Made by a program: the position numbers and the translations under genes. 14,012 bases of DNA from Kiloniellales bacterium (GTDB lineage: Bacteria; Pseudomonadota; Alphaproteobacteria; Kiloniellales; JAKSBE01), in the NCBI GenBank assembly GCA_030067055.1, contig JASJAL010000256.1, forward strand, positions 1 to 14,012. The letters are read 5' to 3'. The notes under the pieces are model-generated. The model ran no database searches and had not been told where the DNA came from. It saw only the letters and a list, made by a program, of their open reading frames with translations. This document shows, one piece after another, positions 13,974 through 14,012 of the stretch. The first letter of the stretch is position 1. Each line of letters begins with the position of its first letter.

Positions 13974-14012
13974 GTTTTTCCCCCGACCTCGTCGTTCGCC
14001 GACTGTAGCATC

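Noticed and set aside
13955..13978. The LysR-upstream dyad followed by GTTTTT as a plus-strand terminator
   Set aside because: No plus-strand gene ends nearby, and the stem is AT-rich with a five-base loop. An operator is the simpler reading.

Overview
The window is high-GC DNA that reads as the chromosome of an alphaproteobacterium, probably Rhodospirillales-like. That placement is inferred from base composition, the thiO-thiS-thiG-thiE gene order, the style of the M23 peptidase/bactofilin pair and the family types; no rRNA or other taxonomic marker is present. I see no transposase, phage gene, CRISPR array or tRNA. It looks like a compact housekeeping region with some accessory metabolism.

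Layout. A 70-residue protein of unknown function (84-296, +) faces a Nu-class-like glutathione S-transferase (345-965, -). Divergent from the GST is a thiamine-thiazole operon led by a clear TPP riboswitch (1109-1204): thiO, thiS, thiG and a ThiE/TenI-family gene (1209-4032, +), joined by short gaps or 4-base overlaps. The riboswitch contains the Shine-Dalgarno sequence of thiO. The last gene has a ThiE fold but lacks the residues that bind Mg-diphosphate in ThiE, so it is more likely a TenI-type thiazole tautomerase. After 100 bases with no visible terminator come cysD and a cysN-cysC fusion (4133-6825, +), which activate sulfate to APS and then PAPS.

A 510-base gap (6826-7335) has no gene. 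It holds a likely terminator for the cys genes, a possible promoter, and several GGGAT/ATCCC dyads in what would be a long leader for the next operon. That operon is a membrane-anchored coiled-coil M23 peptidase overlapping a bactofilin gene (7336-9439, +), a cell-shape module, closed by a strong terminator.

Three minus-strand genes follow (12094 down to 9515): an L-2-haloacid dehalogenase with every catalytic residue conserved, an alpha/beta hydrolase with a TTG start, and a PLP-dependent serine/threonine dehydratase-like enzyme. They are tightly spaced and form an apparent catabolic operon of unknown substrate. Divergent from them is a small secreted protein of unknown function (12415-12876, +) behind a leader with a 10-bp perfect hairpin. 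A LysR regulator (12906-13949, -) ends the window, with a perfect 7-5-7 dyad immediately before its start codon.

The points most worth following are the ThiE/TenI reassignment, the riboswitch that buries its own ribosome-binding site and may influence the cys genes, the structured leader before the M23/bactofilin operon, and the dehalogenase operon. I did not find a convincing new defence or mobile system.
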